DNA from: Oricola thermophila
GTDB lineage: Bacteria; Pseudomonadota; Alphaproteobacteria; Rhizobiales; Rhizobiaceae
Length of the DNA: 64,000 nucleotides
Direction of reading: 5' to 3'
Assembly (NCBI RefSeq): GCF_013358405.1
Contig: NZ_CP054836.1
Span: 620,001 to 684,000 of the forward strand
In this document: positions 43,621-53,769 of the stretch, piece by piece
Layout: each line of letters starts with the position of its first letter
Position numbering within the stretch: position 1 is the first letter of the stretch
The notes under the pieces: generated by a model
Seen by the model: the letters and a program-made list of their open reading frames with translations, nothing else
Told to the model about the DNA's origin: nothing
Database searches by the model: none
Made by a program: the position numbers and the translations under genes

Positions 43621-44190
43621 TCAGGCGGCGGCGCGATGTTCCGACGCGCCGGTATGCGTGATCCGCTCGACAAGCGCGTCCATCATGCCGATGCCGTCAC
43701 CGGCGAATTCCTGCCACAGGGACAGGTGCGACCGGGCCGGCAGTGCGAGTTCCGCTTCCAGCGTCCCGGAATCGAGCCGGGTGACGATGCGGCCGAATTT
43801 CCTGAGCAGGTGCCGCATCTTCCGGTTCTCCGGCAGGCAGGCGATATAGATCGATTTCGCATTGCGGTTGCGCGCCAGCACCAGCGAGCGCCGCAGCAGT
43901 TCCGTGCCGATACCCTGTCCCTGGAAATCGTGCTCCACCGAAAGGGCCAGTTCGCATCGCCGGTCGCCGTCGTCCTCGAACCACAGTTCCGACGCACCGC
44001 GCAGGGTGCCGTCGACGAAACAGCCGATGACCACGCTCGACGGACCGCCGACAAGCGAGCAGTGGGCACGTATGAAATCGTCGTTGACCCCGCCCATGAA
44101 CCGCATCACCCGGTCCTCGCCGCCGACACGGAGCAGGTGTTCCTCGAGAAGCGGGTTTTCCTTTTTCGTCAGCTTGCGGATGCTGAGCAT
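43621..44190 (-). CDS. GNAT-family acetyltransferase
   Basis: A 189-residue N-acetyltransferase. The acetyl-CoA loop QGQGIGTELLRRSLVLARNRN is typical of motif A, and ENRKMRHLLRKFG is motif B. The substrate is unknown. CGGAGATTC precedes the ATG. It is convergent with the cell-wall hydrolase gene, with 14 bases between stops. Composition is normal for the window, unlike the retron-linked acetyltransferase, and the two share little sequence beyond the fold. Confidence 0.8.
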   Translation of the reverse strand: MLSIRKLTKKENPLLEEHLLRVGGEDRVMRFMGGVNDDFIRAHCSLVGGPSSVVIGCFVDGTLRGASELWFEDDGDRRCELALSVEHDFQGQGIGTELLRRSLVLARNRNAKSIYIACLPENRKMRHLLRKFGRIVTRLDSGTLEAELALPARSHLSLWQEFAGDGIGMMDALVERITHTGASEHRAAA

Positions 44191-44434
44191 GAGAATCTCC
44201 GGTTAGCTCCTCCCGGAATTCCGATTCACGCGTCGTCTCGACGCCTGCAGGTCCAATATAATACCTTTGTCGCAGCAATCCGTTGCGGAGTGTGCATGGG
44301 AGCCATGCGACGAATGCATTTCCCAGGATGAGAATATTGGCTCAAATCACTCAAAATTAAGAAAAATACTCGTTCGCGAAGAATCCGTTCCTTCATCACC
44401 GGTGGTTATTCCTGCGCCGACGAGGAGCATGGAC

Positions 44435-44785
44435 ATGACCGCGATCACGCCCGTATCCCCAGTTTCCGAAACACGTCCGACCCACGGGCTGCGGACCCTG
44501 CCCGGCGAGACCGTCAGCCCGCCGCTGGAAACGCAAGGCATCGCCGCCGGTGGCGCGACGAGCGTCGAGGAAATGCTGCTGAAGCTGCAGGAAAAGGCCT
44601 TCTACACCGAAGCCGCGCTGCGCGTTCAGGTTGGCGACATGGGCCGGCAGCCGCTCGCGCGTGTCGATATCACCGATCTTGCGTTGATGATCATTTCCGG
44701 CAAGGCCATGAGCGACGCGCTGGCCGCGCGCGCGGCCGACCAGCCGCCGATATCGGCCACGCCGGCTTCCGCCTACCGCGGCTGA
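44435..44785 (+). CDS. Unknown 116-residue protein
   Basis: I do not recognise it. The first about 45 residues are proline/threonine-rich and probably disordered (TAITPVSPVSETRP). The middle is a predicted helix (SVEEMLLKLQEKAFYTEAALRVQV), followed by ARVDITDLALMIISGKAMSDALA. No signal or membrane helix. GAGGAG lies seven bases before the ATG at 44435. The 244 bases upstream are gene-free and relatively AT-rich near 44330-44380, a plausible promoter region. Confidence 0.55.
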   Translation: MTAITPVSPVSETRPTHGLRTLPGETVSPPLETQGIAAGGATSVEEMLLKLQEKAFYTEAALRVQVGDMGRQPLARVDITDLALMIISGKAMSDALAARAADQPPISATPASAYRG

Positions 44786-44805
44786 CGGCAGGCGGCGCGA
44801 CCGGC

Positions 44806-46623
44806 TCATTCACCGAGCGCGATGCCTTCCCGGCGCGGATCCGCCCCGCCGCTGAGACCGTCCGGCCGGATGGCTATGGCGTGCAGGCCGGAATTGAGTT
44901 CACCGACATTCACCTTGTAACCCATCGCCTCCAGGGCCGGTTTCAGGGATTCGGCCACTGTTCCTTCTTCGAGGTCGAAGGTTCCGAAGCGGTTGACCGC
45001 GTGCGCCATGGAGACCGCCCGCTGCACGTCCATGCCCCAGTCTAGATGGGCGATGATTGCCTGCGCGACGTAGCCGATGATGCGGCTGCCGCCCGGCGAG
45101 CCGATGGCCAGCACCGGCTTGCCTTCGCGCAGCACGATGGTCGGCGACATGGAGGATCGGGGGCGCTTGCCCGGTTCGACCCGGTTGGCGATCGGCCAGC
45201 CGCCGGCATGCGTCCGGAAGGAGAAGTCCGTCAGCTCGTTGTTGAGCAGGAAGCCGTTGGTCATCAGCCGCGAGCCGAACCCGTTTTCGATGGTCGTGGT
45301 CATGGACAGGACATTGCCGTCGGCATCGACGATGGAGATGTGGCTGGTAGAGGGAAACTCGATCGAGGCGTCGTCGCCTAGCAGCAGCGCGTGGTCATAG
45401 GGCGGTTCGCCGGGCAAGACTTCCTCCAGCGCCCCGAAGCCGTCGATCCGGTCGCCCTCGATCAGGTTGGCGCGTTCGGCCAGGTAGTCGGGATCAAGCA
45501 GGCCTTTGACCGGCACGGGGACGAAGTCGCTGTCGGCCATGTAGCGGCCGCGGTCGGCAAAGGCGAGGCGCGAGGCATCGCCGATCAGCCGCCAGGTATC
45601 GGTATCGCCCGGATCGCCGAGCGAGAAGTTCTCGATGATGCCGAGGATCTGGCCGACGGTCAGCGCGCCGGAGGAGGGCGGCCCCATGCCGCAGACGTCA
45701 TGGCCGCGATAGGGCGCGCAGACAGCGGGCCGTTCCTTTACCGTGTAGGTCTCGAAATCCTTGATCGACAGGACACCGGGGTTGCCCTCGGCATTGCGTA
45801 CCGTGTCGACAATGGCCTGCGCTATCGGACCCGAATAGAACGCGTCCGCCCCGCCCATCGCAATTGCGCGCAGCGTTTCGGCATATGCGGGATTCTGCAG
45901 CCGGTCTCCAGCATTCAGAGGCGTGCCCCCCGGGAGAAAGTAGTTGGCCGTGGTCGAAAAGCGTGAAAGTCGCTTTGCGTCGGCGGCTATCATGCCCGCA
46001 AGGCGGGGAGACACCTCAAAACCGTTTTCGGCAAGCGCGATGGCGTTGGCGAACAGATCGGGCCAGTCCACCTTGCCCCAGCGTTTCCAGGCTTCCTCCA
46101 GCAGCATCGGCGTTCCGGGCGTTCCGACCGAGCGCCCGCCGACGACCGCGTCGAAGAATTTCAGCGGCTCGCCGTTCCCGTCCTGGAACAGGGTCGGGGT
46201 TGCTTCCATCGGCGCTGTCTCTCGGCCGTCCAGCGTGGTGATTTCGCCGGTCGCCGCGTCGTACCAGACGAGAAACGCGCCTCCTCCGAGTCCGGAAGAT
46301 TGCGGCTCGACCAGACCGAGAACGGTCTGAACGGCGACCATCGCATCTGCCGCGCTGCCGCCGGCGCGCAGAATCTTTGCGCCTGCTTCGACAGCCAGCG
46401 GATTGGCTGCCGCGACCATCCAGTTCTTCGCCTCGACCGGCTTGCCGGCGGCCTTGGCTTCCAGTGCGGCACGAATCTCCGGCGACGTGAAGCCGTGGGG
46501 GCCGGTAGTCCCGATTTCGGGTGCGATGGCATCGGCGGCTTCCTGGGAGCGGGCATTGCCGGCAAGGGCTGACAAGCCTGCGGCGGCAATAATGGCAATT
46601 CGGATGCTGGCTCGAAAGGTCAT
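44806..46623 (-). CDS. ggt: Gamma-glutamyltransferase
   Basis: A 605-residue periplasmic Ntn-hydrolase that cleaves glutathione and other gamma-glutamyl amides. The signal peptide ends near NARSQ (residue 25). The precursor self-cleaves before the nucleophile threonine in [14 protein letters not shown] and SSMSPTIV, and [12 protein letters not shown] with the oxyanion glycines, follow. The ATG at 46623 has AAAGGAGG upstream. The frame is open further upstream but overlaps the macro-domain gene and is not coding there. No partner gene is adjacent. Confidence 0.92.
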   Translation of the reverse strand: MTFRASIRIAIIAAAGLSALAGNARSQEAADAIAPEIGTTGPHGFTSPEIRAALEAKAAGKPVEAKNWMVAAANPLAVEAGAKILRAGGSAADAMVAVQTVLGLVEPQSSGLGGGAFLVWYDAATGEITTLDGRETAPMEATPTLFQDGNGEPLKFFDAVVGGRSVGTPGTPMLLEEAWKRWGKVDWPDLFANAIALAENGFEVSPRLAGMIAADAKRLSRFSTTANYFLPGGTPLNAGDRLQNPAYAETLRAIAMGGADAFYSGPIAQAIVDTVRNAEGNPGVLSIKDFETYTVKERPAVCAPYRGHDVCGMGPPSSGALTVGQILGIIENFSLGDPGDTDTWRLIGDASRLAFADRGRYMADSDFVPVPVKGLLDPDYLAERANLIEGDRIDGFGALEEVLPGEPPYDHALLLGDDASIEFPSTSHISIVDADGNVLSMTTTIENGFGSRLMTNGFLLNNELTDFSFRTHAGGWPIANRVEPGKRPRSSMSPTIVLREGKPVLAIGSPGGSRIIGYVAQAIIAHLDWGMDVQRAVSMAHAVNRFGTFDLEEGTVAESLKPALEAMGYKVNVGELNSGLHAIAIRPDGLSGGADPRREGIALGE

Positions 46624-46728
46624 TGGGGCCTCCTTTCTCCCCATATTAGAGGATGGAAAGGGCCTCGCGGCAAGACTTGCCTCCTTGTCGGCAGGTGTAA
46701 CAATCTCGCAGGATATGGAAGCCTCATC

Positions 46729-47244
46729 ATGATCGAAGACCGTTTTACAGTCGTTCAGGGCGACATCACCACGCTCGACGTCGATGCCATCGTCAACGCT
46801 GCCAATGAGAGCCTTATGGGCGGTGGCGGCGTGGACGGCGCGATTCACCGCGCGGCCGGGCCGGGGCTGCTGGCCGAATGCCGCACGCTCGGCGGCTGCC
46901 CCACCGGTCAGGCGAAAATCACGGCCGGCTATGACCTGCCGGCGCGCCACGTCATTCACACGGTCGGGCCGGTGTGGCGCGGCGGCGGGGTGGGCGAACC
47001 GGCATTGCTGGCCTCCTGTTACCGGAATTCGCTGCTGCTGGCCGCGGAACATCGCTGTTCCACCGTTGCCTTTCCGGCGATTTCCACCGGTGTTTACGGC
47101 TATCCGGCGGAGGCGGCGGCGAAGATCGCTGTCGAAACCGTGGCTCGGACGCTTGGCGAACTGCCGAAGATCGAGCGCGTCACCTTCTGCTGTTTCTCGG
47201 AGCGGTCGGTCGAACTCCACCGCGTGGCGATTGCCGCACTGTAA
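46729..47244 (+). CDS. Macro-domain ADP-ribose deacetylase-like protein
   Basis: A 171-residue single macro domain. [26 protein letters not shown], the HVIHTVGP strand and [12 protein letters not shown] are the ADP-ribose-binding loops of the YmdB/MacroD class, which removes O-acetyl from ADP-ribose or ADP-ribose from proteins. The ATG at 46729 has no strong Shine-Dalgarno. It is divergent from ggt and convergent with the flavin monooxygenase. Confidence 0.9.
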   Translation: MIEDRFTVVQGDITTLDVDAIVNAANESLMGGGGVDGAIHRAAGPGLLAECRTLGGCPTGQAKITAGYDLPARHVIHTVGPVWRGGGVGEPALLASCYRNSLLLAAEHRCSTVAFPAISTGVYGYPAEAAAKIAVETVARTLGELPKIERVTFCCFSERSVELHRVAIAAL

Positions 47245-47257
47245 ATGACGGACAGGA

Positions 47258-48265
47258 TCAGTCCGGCATGTCCGTTTCCGCCAGTTCCCGCATCGCTTCG
47301 GCACCGATCCGGAAGGACTGCAACCGCGCCGCGTGATCGTGGATATGACCGGTCAGGATCACCTCGTCCGGGCGGTATTCGTCGATGAAGCGGGCAAGCT
47401 GGTTCCTGACGCTTTCGGGGGAGCCGACGGCGGTGATCCGGAGCGCCTCGTCTACCATCGGGCGCACATTCGGGTCGATCGCGGCGTCGATGTCCTCGAC
47501 GGGGCGCGGCAGCTTGCCGGGCATGCCGGTGCGGAGCCTCGCGAACCCGAGTTGCATCGAGGTCCGGATATACCGGCCTTCCTCGTCCGTCGGTGCGGCA
47601 AAGAGGTTGATCGCGAGCATGAAATGCGGCCTTGCGAGAAACTCGGACGGCCGGAAAGTGCGGCGGTAGATTTCGGATGCCTGTTCCAGCGCCGCCGGGG
47701 CAAAGTGCGAGGCGAAAGCATAGGGCAGGCCGAGATGGGCGGCGAGCTGCGCGCCGTAAAGGCTCGATCCGAGGATCCAGATCGGCACCTTCGTGCCGGT
47801 GCCGGGGATCGCCCGAACCTTCGCACCGGGATCGGAATCGCCGAGGTAGCCGATCAGTTCCACCACGTCGTTGGGAAAATGGTCGGCGCCATCCATGCCG
47901 CGGCGCAGTGCCCGCGCCGTGGCCATGTCGGTTCCCGGCGCGCGGCCGAGGCCGAGATCTATGCGGTCAGGGAAGAGCGTCGCCAGCGTACCGAACTGCT
48001 CGGCGACGACGAGCGGTGAATGGTTCGGCAGCATGATGCCGCCGGCTCCGACCCTAATCCGCTTGGTTCCGCCTGCGACATGGCCGATCAGGACCGATGT
48101 TGCGGCGCTGGCGATGCCGGGCGAATTGTGATGCTCGGCCAGCCAGTACCGGTTGTATCCCCATTCTTCCGCATGGCGGGCGAGGTCTAGCGTGTTGCGA
48201 AGCGCATCGGCGGCCTCGAAACCTTCGGGTATGGGCGAAAGATCAAGCAGCGAATAGGGGACCAT
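47258..48265 (-). CDS. yhbW: Luciferase-like flavin-dependent oxidoreductase (YhbW type)
   Basis: A 335-residue LLM-class protein, the same length as E. coli YhbW. Blocks [52 protein letters not shown] and [14 protein letters not shown] match that protein closely. It is a TIM-barrel FMN-dependent enzyme whose substrate is unknown. The ATG at 48265 is close to phnF on the same strand, 35 bases from the phnF stop, so it may be cotranscribed with it. Confidence 0.87.
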   Translation of the reverse strand: MVPYSLLDLSPIPEGFEAADALRNTLDLARHAEEWGYNRYWLAEHHNSPGIASAATSVLIGHVAGGTKRIRVGAGGIMLPNHSPLVVAEQFGTLATLFPDRIDLGLGRAPGTDMATARALRRGMDGADHFPNDVVELIGYLGDSDPGAKVRAIPGTGTKVPIWILGSSLYGAQLAAHLGLPYAFASHFAPAALEQASEIYRRTFRPSEFLARPHFMLAINLFAAPTDEEGRYIRTSMQLGFARLRTGMPGKLPRPVEDIDAAIDPNVRPMVDEALRITAVGSPESVRNQLARFIDEYRPDEVILTGHIHDHAARLQSFRIGAEAMRELAETDMPD

Positions 48266-48300
48266 GGAGGCTCACAGGGAACGGTTGCGGTCGCCACGAC

Positions 48301-49104
48301 CTATGGTCTGTGCCGCCCCGGTTCAAGCGGGCCCTTGTCCGAACGAGCGCTGGTCGGCGCCGTTTGGTCGTCGTTGTCGATCTTCAACTCGACACGGTCG
48401 GCGGCAAAGCGGGTTTCCGAGTAGTGGACGGGTTTTCCCTCGGCATCGACATTGATTGCACGTGTCACCAGCACGATGGCGCCGGCCGAAAGACCAAGGA
48501 GTTCGATGTCCTCCGCGGATGCATGGCGCGCCTCCACCACAGTCGACCTGCGCATGTAGTCTCTCACGCCGCAGGAGGCCAGCGCCCTGGTGATGGAGGC
48601 ATGTTCCTCGAAAGTCTTTCGGATGTCGGCGAAACGCGTGGCGTCAAACCACGAAGTCGCGCGCGACACCGGTACACCGTCGGCGTCGCTGATCGTCTCG
48701 AGGCGTATCGCCGGATCTCCGGCAGAAATGCCCAGCGCGTCGGCGACTGTCTCGGACGCGGGTTCTTCGTGGCTTTCAAGCATGCGGGTGCTTGTAGAAC
48801 CTGCCTGGTTGCCGAGGCCGGCTGAGAAGCGTGTGCGCCTTGTTATGGGATAGCTGAGCCGTTTCCGGCGCCGGACAAAGGTGCCGCGTCCCTGCTCGGA
48901 ACGGAGTACGCCTTCCTGTTCGAGCGAGGCGATCGCGGATCGAACCGTGTGGCGGTTTACACGGTAGCGTTCGGCCAGCTTCATCTCCGACGGCAGCTTT
49001 CCGTCCGCGCCGGCGGCGCCGCTGGCAATGTCCGAGCGGATCATGTCGGCGATCTGGCGCCAAAGTGCCACGCCCGATTTTCGCTCCAGCAACTTGTCAC
49101 GCAA
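48301..49104 (-). CDS. phnF: GntR-family regulator of phosphonate metabolism
   Basis: A 267-residue HutC/GntR regulator: winged helix at about residues 8-78 (YRVNRHTVRSAIASLEQEGVL) and a UTRA ligand domain (about 95-245). It is divergent from phnG, with a clean palindrome between them, so it probably represses the C-P lyase operon. The start is TTG at 49104 with GGAGG seven bases upstream; no ATG fits. The C-terminal tail (PTSARSDKGPLEPGRHRP) is probably disordered. Confidence 0.87.
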   Translation of the reverse strand: MRDKLLERKSGVALWRQIADMIRSDIASGAAGADGKLPSEMKLAERYRVNRHTVRSAIASLEQEGVLRSEQGRGTFVRRRKRLSYPITRRTRFSAGLGNQAGSTSTRMLESHEEPASETVADALGISAGDPAIRLETISDADGVPVSRATSWFDATRFADIRKTFEEHASITRALASCGVRDYMRRSTVVEARHASAEDIELLGLSAGAIVLVTRAINVDAEGKPVHYSETRFAADRVELKIDNDDQTAPTSARSDKGPLEPGRHRP

Positions 49105-49163
49105 ATCCCGTCCTCCGTCATACTTCTGTCATCCGCGACGGATACATGAATAATATGTTCAGT

Positions 49164-49181
49164 TGTCTATATCAATAGACA
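49164..49181. promoter_or_regulatory. Palindrome between phnF and phnG, candidate PhnF operator
   Basis: TGTCTAT (49164-49170) and ATAGACA (49175-49181) with an ATCA centre form a perfect 7-base inverted repeat. PhnF sites described elsewhere are short palindromes with TCTA/TAGA cores. Confidence 0.7.
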
Positions 49182-49211
49182 TGTTGTGATCCAAGGTGGC
49201 CAGGGAATGGG

Positions 49212-49667
49212 ATGGCAGGACAGGTAACGGGAAATCAAAGGCAGGAGCGGTTGTCGGTGCTTGCCAGGGCCAGCGGTTCGGAACTGGCCGAGTTGTGGCA
49301 GCGACTTGGAATCGACCCGGCTTGCGAGATCGTGCGTGGTCCGGAGACCGGGCTGGTGGCGTTGCGCGGTCGGATCGGCGGGGGCGGCGCGCCGTTCAAT
49401 TTTGGCGAGGCGACGGTAACGCGGGCGACGGTGCGGCTGGAAAACGGCGCGGTCGGCCATTCGGTTGCTCTAGGGCGTGACCGGCGAAAGGCGAAGCTGA
49501 TCGCGATCCTCGATGCGCTTTCTCAGGACCCGGCGATGGCGGTGCGTGTCGACACGGAAATCGTGCAGCCTCTGCTGGAATCGCTTGTCGCCCGGGATGA
49601 GAAGCGGCGTGCGGAAACAGCAGCGACCAGGGTCGATTTCTTCACGATGGTGCGAGGAGAGGACTGA
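49212..49667 (+). CDS. phnG: C-P lyase core subunit PhnG
   Basis: A 151-residue subunit of the PhnGHIJ core. With PhnH and PhnI it helps attach the phosphonate to ATP, displacing adenine, to give a ribose triphosphate phosphonate. The block RDRRKAKLIAILDALSQDP and the FFTMVRGED end are typical. AGGGAA precedes the ATG. The stop overlaps the phnH start (TGATG). First gene of phnGHIJKL. Confidence 0.93.
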   Translation: MAGQVTGNQRQERLSVLARASGSELAELWQRLGIDPACEIVRGPETGLVALRGRIGGGGAPFNFGEATVTRATVRLENGAVGHSVALGRDRRKAKLIAILDALSQDPAMAVRVDTEIVQPLLESLVARDEKRRAETAATRVDFFTMVRGED

Positions 49668-50278
49668 TGATGGCAAGCGCAGAGATCGTCGAGGGCGGCT
49701 TTGCCGAACCCGTTTTTGCCGCGCAGTCCGTGTTTCGCGCCGTGATGGATGCGATGGCGCAGCCGGGCACGGTGCACAGCATCGAAACGGTTGCCGGTCC
49801 TCCGGCGCCGCTGAGCGCAACGGCGGGGGCGGTGGTTCTGACACTTGCGGACGCTGACACGCCGGTCTGGCTTGATGCCAATTTGGCGCGCAGCGACGCG
49901 GTGAAGGGCTGGATATCCTTTCATGCAGGTGCACCATTCGCGAGCATGGCTTCGGATGCATCCTTCGGGATCGTCACGGATCCCGGGCTGGCGCCTCCTC
50001 TTTCCGGCTTTACTCTCGGTACGCAGGAATATCCGGACCGCTCGACAACGCTGATCCTGCAGGTCGAGACATTGACCGGGGGCGATCCGCTGACGCTTCG
50101 CGGTCCCGGTATCCGGAATACGCGATCCTTTGCCCCGCATCCGCTACCCGGCCATTTCGAAATGCAGTGGCGCGAGAACGGCGCAATGTTTCCGCGCGGC
50201 ATCGACATCATCCTGGCTGCGCCGAATGCGGTCGCCTGCCTGCCGCGCACGACGCGGATCGTCGAAGGGGGAGCCTGA
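49667..50278 (+). CDS. phnH: C-P lyase core subunit PhnH
   Basis: A 203-residue core subunit. GGFAEPVFAAQSVFRAVMDAMAQPGTV is the usual start, and PPHPLPGHFEMQW-like and FPRGIDIILAAP segments close it. The protein has a PLP-transferase-like fold without the cofactor lysine in known structures. It overlaps phnG by one base and ends two bases before phnI. Confidence 0.93.
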   Translation: MMASAEIVEGGFAEPVFAAQSVFRAVMDAMAQPGTVHSIETVAGPPAPLSATAGAVVLTLADADTPVWLDANLARSDAVKGWISFHAGAPFASMASDASFGIVTDPGLAPPLSGFTLGTQEYPDRSTTLILQVETLTGGDPLTLRGPGIRNTRSFAPHPLPGHFEMQWRENGAMFPRGIDIILAAPNAVACLPRTTRIVEGGA

Positions 50279-50280
50279 AC

Positions 50281-51384
50281 ATGTATGTCGCGGTGAAGGG
50301 GGGCGAGATCGCCATTCGCAATGCGCACCGGTTGCTCGCCGACCGGCGGCGTGGTGACCGATCGGTGCCGGCGCTTGGGTTGGAGCAGATAGCGGAGCAA
50401 CTTGCGCTGGCATGCGACCGTGTGATGTCGGAGGGCTCGGTCTACGACAGGGAACTGGCGGCACTCGCGATCAAGCAGGCAAGGGGAGACCTGATCGAGG
50501 CGATTTTCCTGTTGCGTGCCTACCGCACGACGCTGCCGCGTTTCGGATATTCGGAACCGATCGATACCGCCGAGATGCAGGTCGAGCGGCGTGTCTCGGC
50601 AACCTACAAGGACCTGCCGGGCGGACAGATGCTCGGGCCGACCTTCGATTACACGCATCGCCTGCTCGATCCGGAACTGGCGCGCGACAGCGAGGTCGCG
50701 GAGCCGGAAAGCCGGATGGGCGACGACGCGCCGGTGATGCGGGTTTCCGACATTCTCGCCGAGGAAGGGCTGATAGAAGAGGACGGCGATGTGCCGGGCG
50801 ACGGGATCGGTGACCTGACCCGCACGCCGATGGAATTCCCGATGACCCGCGACACCCGGCTGCAGGCGCTGGCTCGCGGCGACGAGGGCTTTCTCCTGGC
50901 GCTCGGATATTCCACACAGCGCGGCTATGCCCGCACCCACCCCTTCGTCGCCGAAATCCGCATCGGCGAGGTCGAGGTCAAGCTGGACGTGCCGGAGCTT
51001 GGGTTCGCCGTCACGATCGGCCGGATCCAGGTGACCGAGTGCCAGATGGTCAACCAGTTCAAGGGATCGGCCAAGGCGCCGCCGCAATTCACCCGCGGCT
51101 ACGGCCTCGTTTTCGGTCAGTCGGAACGCAAGGCGATGGCCATGGCGCTGTGCGACCGCGCCCTACGCGCAGGCGAACTCGGCGAGGATGTCGTCGCTCC
51201 GGCGCAGGACGAGGAATTCGTCATTTCACATTCCGACAACGTGCAGGCGACCGGTTTCGTGGAGCACCTGAAGCTTCCGCATTACGTCGATTTCCAGGCG
51301 GAACTCGACCTGGTGCGACGCATGCGCAGCGAACATGCGAAGCGGCAGGGTGGTGACAGCGACATGCAGGAGGCGGCGGAGTGA
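50281..51384 (+). CDS. phnI: C-P lyase core subunit PhnI
   Basis: A 367-residue subunit that catalyses nucleophilic attack of the phosphonate on ATP in the PhnGHI step. MYVAVKGGEIAIRNAHRLL, LPGGQMLGPTFDYTHRLLD and SHSDNVQATGFVEHLKLPHYVDFQAELD are conserved blocks. The ATG at 50281 is three bases after the phnH stop. The stop overlaps a GTG start for phnJ (GTGA). Confidence 0.95.
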   Translation: MYVAVKGGEIAIRNAHRLLADRRRGDRSVPALGLEQIAEQLALACDRVMSEGSVYDRELAALAIKQARGDLIEAIFLLRAYRTTLPRFGYSEPIDTAEMQVERRVSATYKDLPGGQMLGPTFDYTHRLLDPELARDSEVAEPESRMGDDAPVMRVSDILAEEGLIEEDGDVPGDGIGDLTRTPMEFPMTRDTRLQALARGDEGFLLALGYSTQRGYARTHPFVAEIRIGEVEVKLDVPELGFAVTIGRIQVTECQMVNQFKGSAKAPPQFTRGYGLVFGQSERKAMAMALCDRALRAGELGEDVVAPAQDEEFVISHSDNVQATGFVEHLKLPHYVDFQAELDLVRRMRSEHAKRQGGDSDMQEAAE

Positions 51385-52283
51385 CGATCGGGACCGATAT
51401 GGATGACGGGCTGGCGACCTACAACTTCGCCTATCTGGACGAGCAGACGAAGCGGATGATCCGGCGTGCGATCCTCAAGGGGATCGCGATACCTGGCTAC
51501 CAGGTACCGTTCGCATCGCGCGAGATGCCGATGCCATACGGCTGGGGCACCGGCGGCGTGCAGGTGACGGCCTCGATCATCGGGCCGGACGATATTCTGA
51601 AGGTGATCGACCAGGGTGCCGACGACACCACCAATGCGGTATCGATCCGGGCCTTTTTCGCCAGGGTCGCCGATGTCGAGACAACCACCGAGACCGGCAA
51701 GGCGACGATCATCCAGACGCGTCACCGCATTCCCGAGGAAAAGCTCAAGAAAGGCCAGGTGCTGGTCTACCAGGTGCCGATCCCCGAGCCACTGCGTTTC
51801 CTTGAACCGCGGGAAACCGAGACGCGCAAGATGCATGCGCTCGCGGACTACGGGCTGATGCATGTGAAGCTGTACGAGGACATTGCCCGAAACGGTCATA
51901 TCGCCACCACCTATGCCTATCCGGTCCAGATCGAGGGGCGTTACGTGATGGACCCGTCACCGACTCCGAAATTCGACAATCCGAAGATGCACATGTCGGA
52001 CGCGTTGCAATTGTTCGGCGCGGGGCGCGAGAAGCGCATCTATGCGGTGCCGCCGCACACGCAGGTGGTCAGCCTCGATTTCGAGGACTACCCGTTCGAG
52101 ATCCAGCAATTCGAGGAGCCGTGCGCCCTGTGCGCCGCGAAGGGCGTCTATCTCGACGAGGTGATCCTCGACGATCACGGCGGGCGGATGTTCGTCTGTT
52201 CGGATACCGATTATTGCGAAAAGCGGCGCGCGGAAGGCCATCGCGGCCATCTCGCCGGCGAGACGACGGAGGCCGCGGAATGA
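51381..52283 (+). CDS. phnJ: C-P lyase catalytic subunit PhnJ (radical SAM)
   Basis: A 300-residue radical-SAM enzyme that breaks the C-P bond. The [4Fe-4S] cysteines are C248, C251 and C273 with C279 following (CX2CX21CX5C), matching C241, C244, C266 and C272 of E. coli shifted by seven residues. The glycine for the radical corresponds to G39 in AIPGYQVPF. The GTG at 51381 overlaps the phnI stop; an ATG at 51399 is possible. The product is 5-phosphoribosyl 1,2-cyclic phosphate plus a hydrocarbon. Confidence 0.96.
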   Translation: MTIGTDMDDGLATYNFAYLDEQTKRMIRRAILKGIAIPGYQVPFASREMPMPYGWGTGGVQVTASIIGPDDILKVIDQGADDTTNAVSIRAFFARVADVETTTETGKATIIQTRHRIPEEKLKKGQVLVYQVPIPEPLRFLEPRETETRKMHALADYGLMHVKLYEDIARNGHIATTYAYPVQIEGRYVMDPSPTPKFDNPKMHMSDALQLFGAGREKRIYAVPPHTQVVSLDFEDYPFEIQQFEEPCALCAAKGVYLDEVILDDHGGRMFVCSDTDYCEKRRAEGHRGHLAGETTEAAE

Positions 52284-53056
52284 GCGACCAACCACTATTG
52301 AGAGTCAGCGGCGTATCGAAATTCTACGGCACCCGTACCGGCTGCCGCGATGTCAGCTTCGATCTGTATCCCGGCGAAGTGCTGGCCGTCGTCGGCGAGT
52401 CCGGCTCCGGCAAGACGACGCTGCTCAATTGCATTTCGACGCGGCTGATGCCGACCGCCGGGACCGTCAGTTACCGCATGCGCGACGGCCGGTTCCGGGA
52501 CCTCTATCGCATGGGCGAGGCGGAACGGCGATTCCTCATGCGCACGGATTGGGGTTTCGTGCACCAGAACCCTGCCGACGGGTTGCGCATGAGCGTTTCG
52601 GCCGGCGCCAATGTCGGTGAGCGGCTGATGGCCGTCGGCGAACGCCACTACGGCAACATCCGTGCCACGGCGACCGACTGGCTCGGGCGGGTGGAAATCG
52701 GTGCCGACCGCATCGACGACCAACCGCGCGCCTTCTCCGGCGGCATGCGGCAGCGCCTGCAGATCGCCCGCAATCTCGTCACCGGGCCGCGCCTCGTTTT
52801 CATGGACGAACCGACCGGCGGCCTGGACGTGTCGGTTCAGGCGCGACTGCTGGACCTGCTGTGCGGTCTCGTCAACGACCTCGGTCTTGCCGTGGTGGTC
52901 GTGACCCACGACCTCGCGGTGGCGCGGCTGCTGTCGCACCGCATGATGGTGATGAAGGACGGGCAGGTGATCGAGTCCGGCCTTACCGACCGGGTGCTTG
53001 ACGATCCGCGCGCGCCCTACACCCAGCTTCTCGTTTCCTCGATCCTGCAGGTTTGA
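52280..53056 (+). CDS. phnK: C-P lyase ABC ATPase PhnK
   Basis: A 258-residue ABC-type ATPase that binds the C-P lyase core rather than a permease. Walker A GESGSGKT, signature FSGGMRQRLQIARNL and Walker B LVFMDEPTGGLD are present. ATGA overlap with phnJ. Length and sequence are normal for PhnK. Confidence 0.95.
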   Translation: MSDQPLLRVSGVSKFYGTRTGCRDVSFDLYPGEVLAVVGESGSGKTTLLNCISTRLMPTAGTVSYRMRDGRFRDLYRMGEAERRFLMRTDWGFVHQNPADGLRMSVSAGANVGERLMAVGERHYGNIRATATDWLGRVEIGADRIDDQPRAFSGGMRQRLQIARNLVTGPRLVFMDEPTGGLDVSVQARLLDLLCGLVNDLGLAVVVVTHDLAVARLLSHRMMVMKDGQVIESGLTDRVLDDPRAPYTQLLVSSILQV

Positions 53057-53058
53057 CG

Positions 53059-53763
53059 ATGCCCACTCCGCTTGTCGTTTCCGATATCGCGAAAACCTTC
53101 ACCATGCATTTGCGCGGCGGCGTTGAAATTCCGGTGGTCGAACATGTCGACTTCTCGCTGAAGGCGGGACAATGCGCCGTGCTGGGCGGGCCGTCAGGCG
53201 CGGGCAAGAGTTCCATCCTGAAGATGCTCTACGGTAATTACGGCGTCGACAGGGGGCAAATACTCGTCAGGCACAATGGCGATTATGTCGATCTCGCCAC
53301 CGCCGATCCGCGCATGGTGATCGCCATCCGGCGCGACACGATCGGCTATGTCAGCCAGTTCCTGCGCGTCGTGCCGCGGGTTTCGGCGCTCGACGTTGCG
53401 TCCGAACCGCTGGTACAGCGTGGCGCCGATCCGGGAGAGGCGAGAGCCAGGGCGGCGCATCTGTTTTCCCGGCTCAATCTTCCCGAAACGCTGTGGAACC
53501 TGCCTCCGGCGACGTTTTCCGGCGGCGAGCAGCAGCGCGTCAACATCGCGCGCGGCTTCATTACCGATCATCCCGTTCTGTTGCTCGACGAACCGACGGC
53601 TTCGCTGGACGCGAGGAACCGGCAGGTGGTGATCGACATGATTGCGGAGAAGAAGGAAGCCGGCGTCGCGTTGCTCGGAATCTTTCACGACCAGGACGTG
53701 CGCGACGAGGTCGCCGATGCGGTCATCGACGTCACGCGTTTCGCGGCCAAACGGGCGGCCTGA
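53059..53763 (+). CDS. phnL: C-P lyase ABC ATPase PhnL
   Basis: A 234-residue ABC-type ATPase that stacks with PhnK on the core complex. Walker A GGPSGAGKSS, signature FSGGEQQRVNIARGF and Walker B VLLLDEPTASLD are intact. The ATG at 53059 starts MPTPLVV; a TTG at 53053 would overlap the phnK stop. Six bases separate its stop from the next gene. Confidence 0.93.
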   Translation: MPTPLVVSDIAKTFTMHLRGGVEIPVVEHVDFSLKAGQCAVLGGPSGAGKSSILKMLYGNYGVDRGQILVRHNGDYVDLATADPRMVIAIRRDTIGYVSQFLRVVPRVSALDVASEPLVQRGADPGEARARAAHLFSRLNLPETLWNLPPATFSGGEQQRVNIARGFITDHPVLLLDEPTASLDARNRQVVIDMIAEKKEAGVALLGIFHDQDVRDEVADAVIDVTRFAAKRAA

Positions 53764-53769
53764 TCACCG

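Noticed and set aside
42160..44331. 723-residue plus-strand frame
   Set aside because: Arginine/proline-rich, no recognised motif, and it runs over the SleB-type hydrolase in another frame and the antisense of an acetyltransferase.
46624..47304. In-frame extension upstream of ggt
   Set aside because: It overlaps the macro-domain gene on the other strand; a signal peptide and AAAGGAGG mark the true start at 46623.
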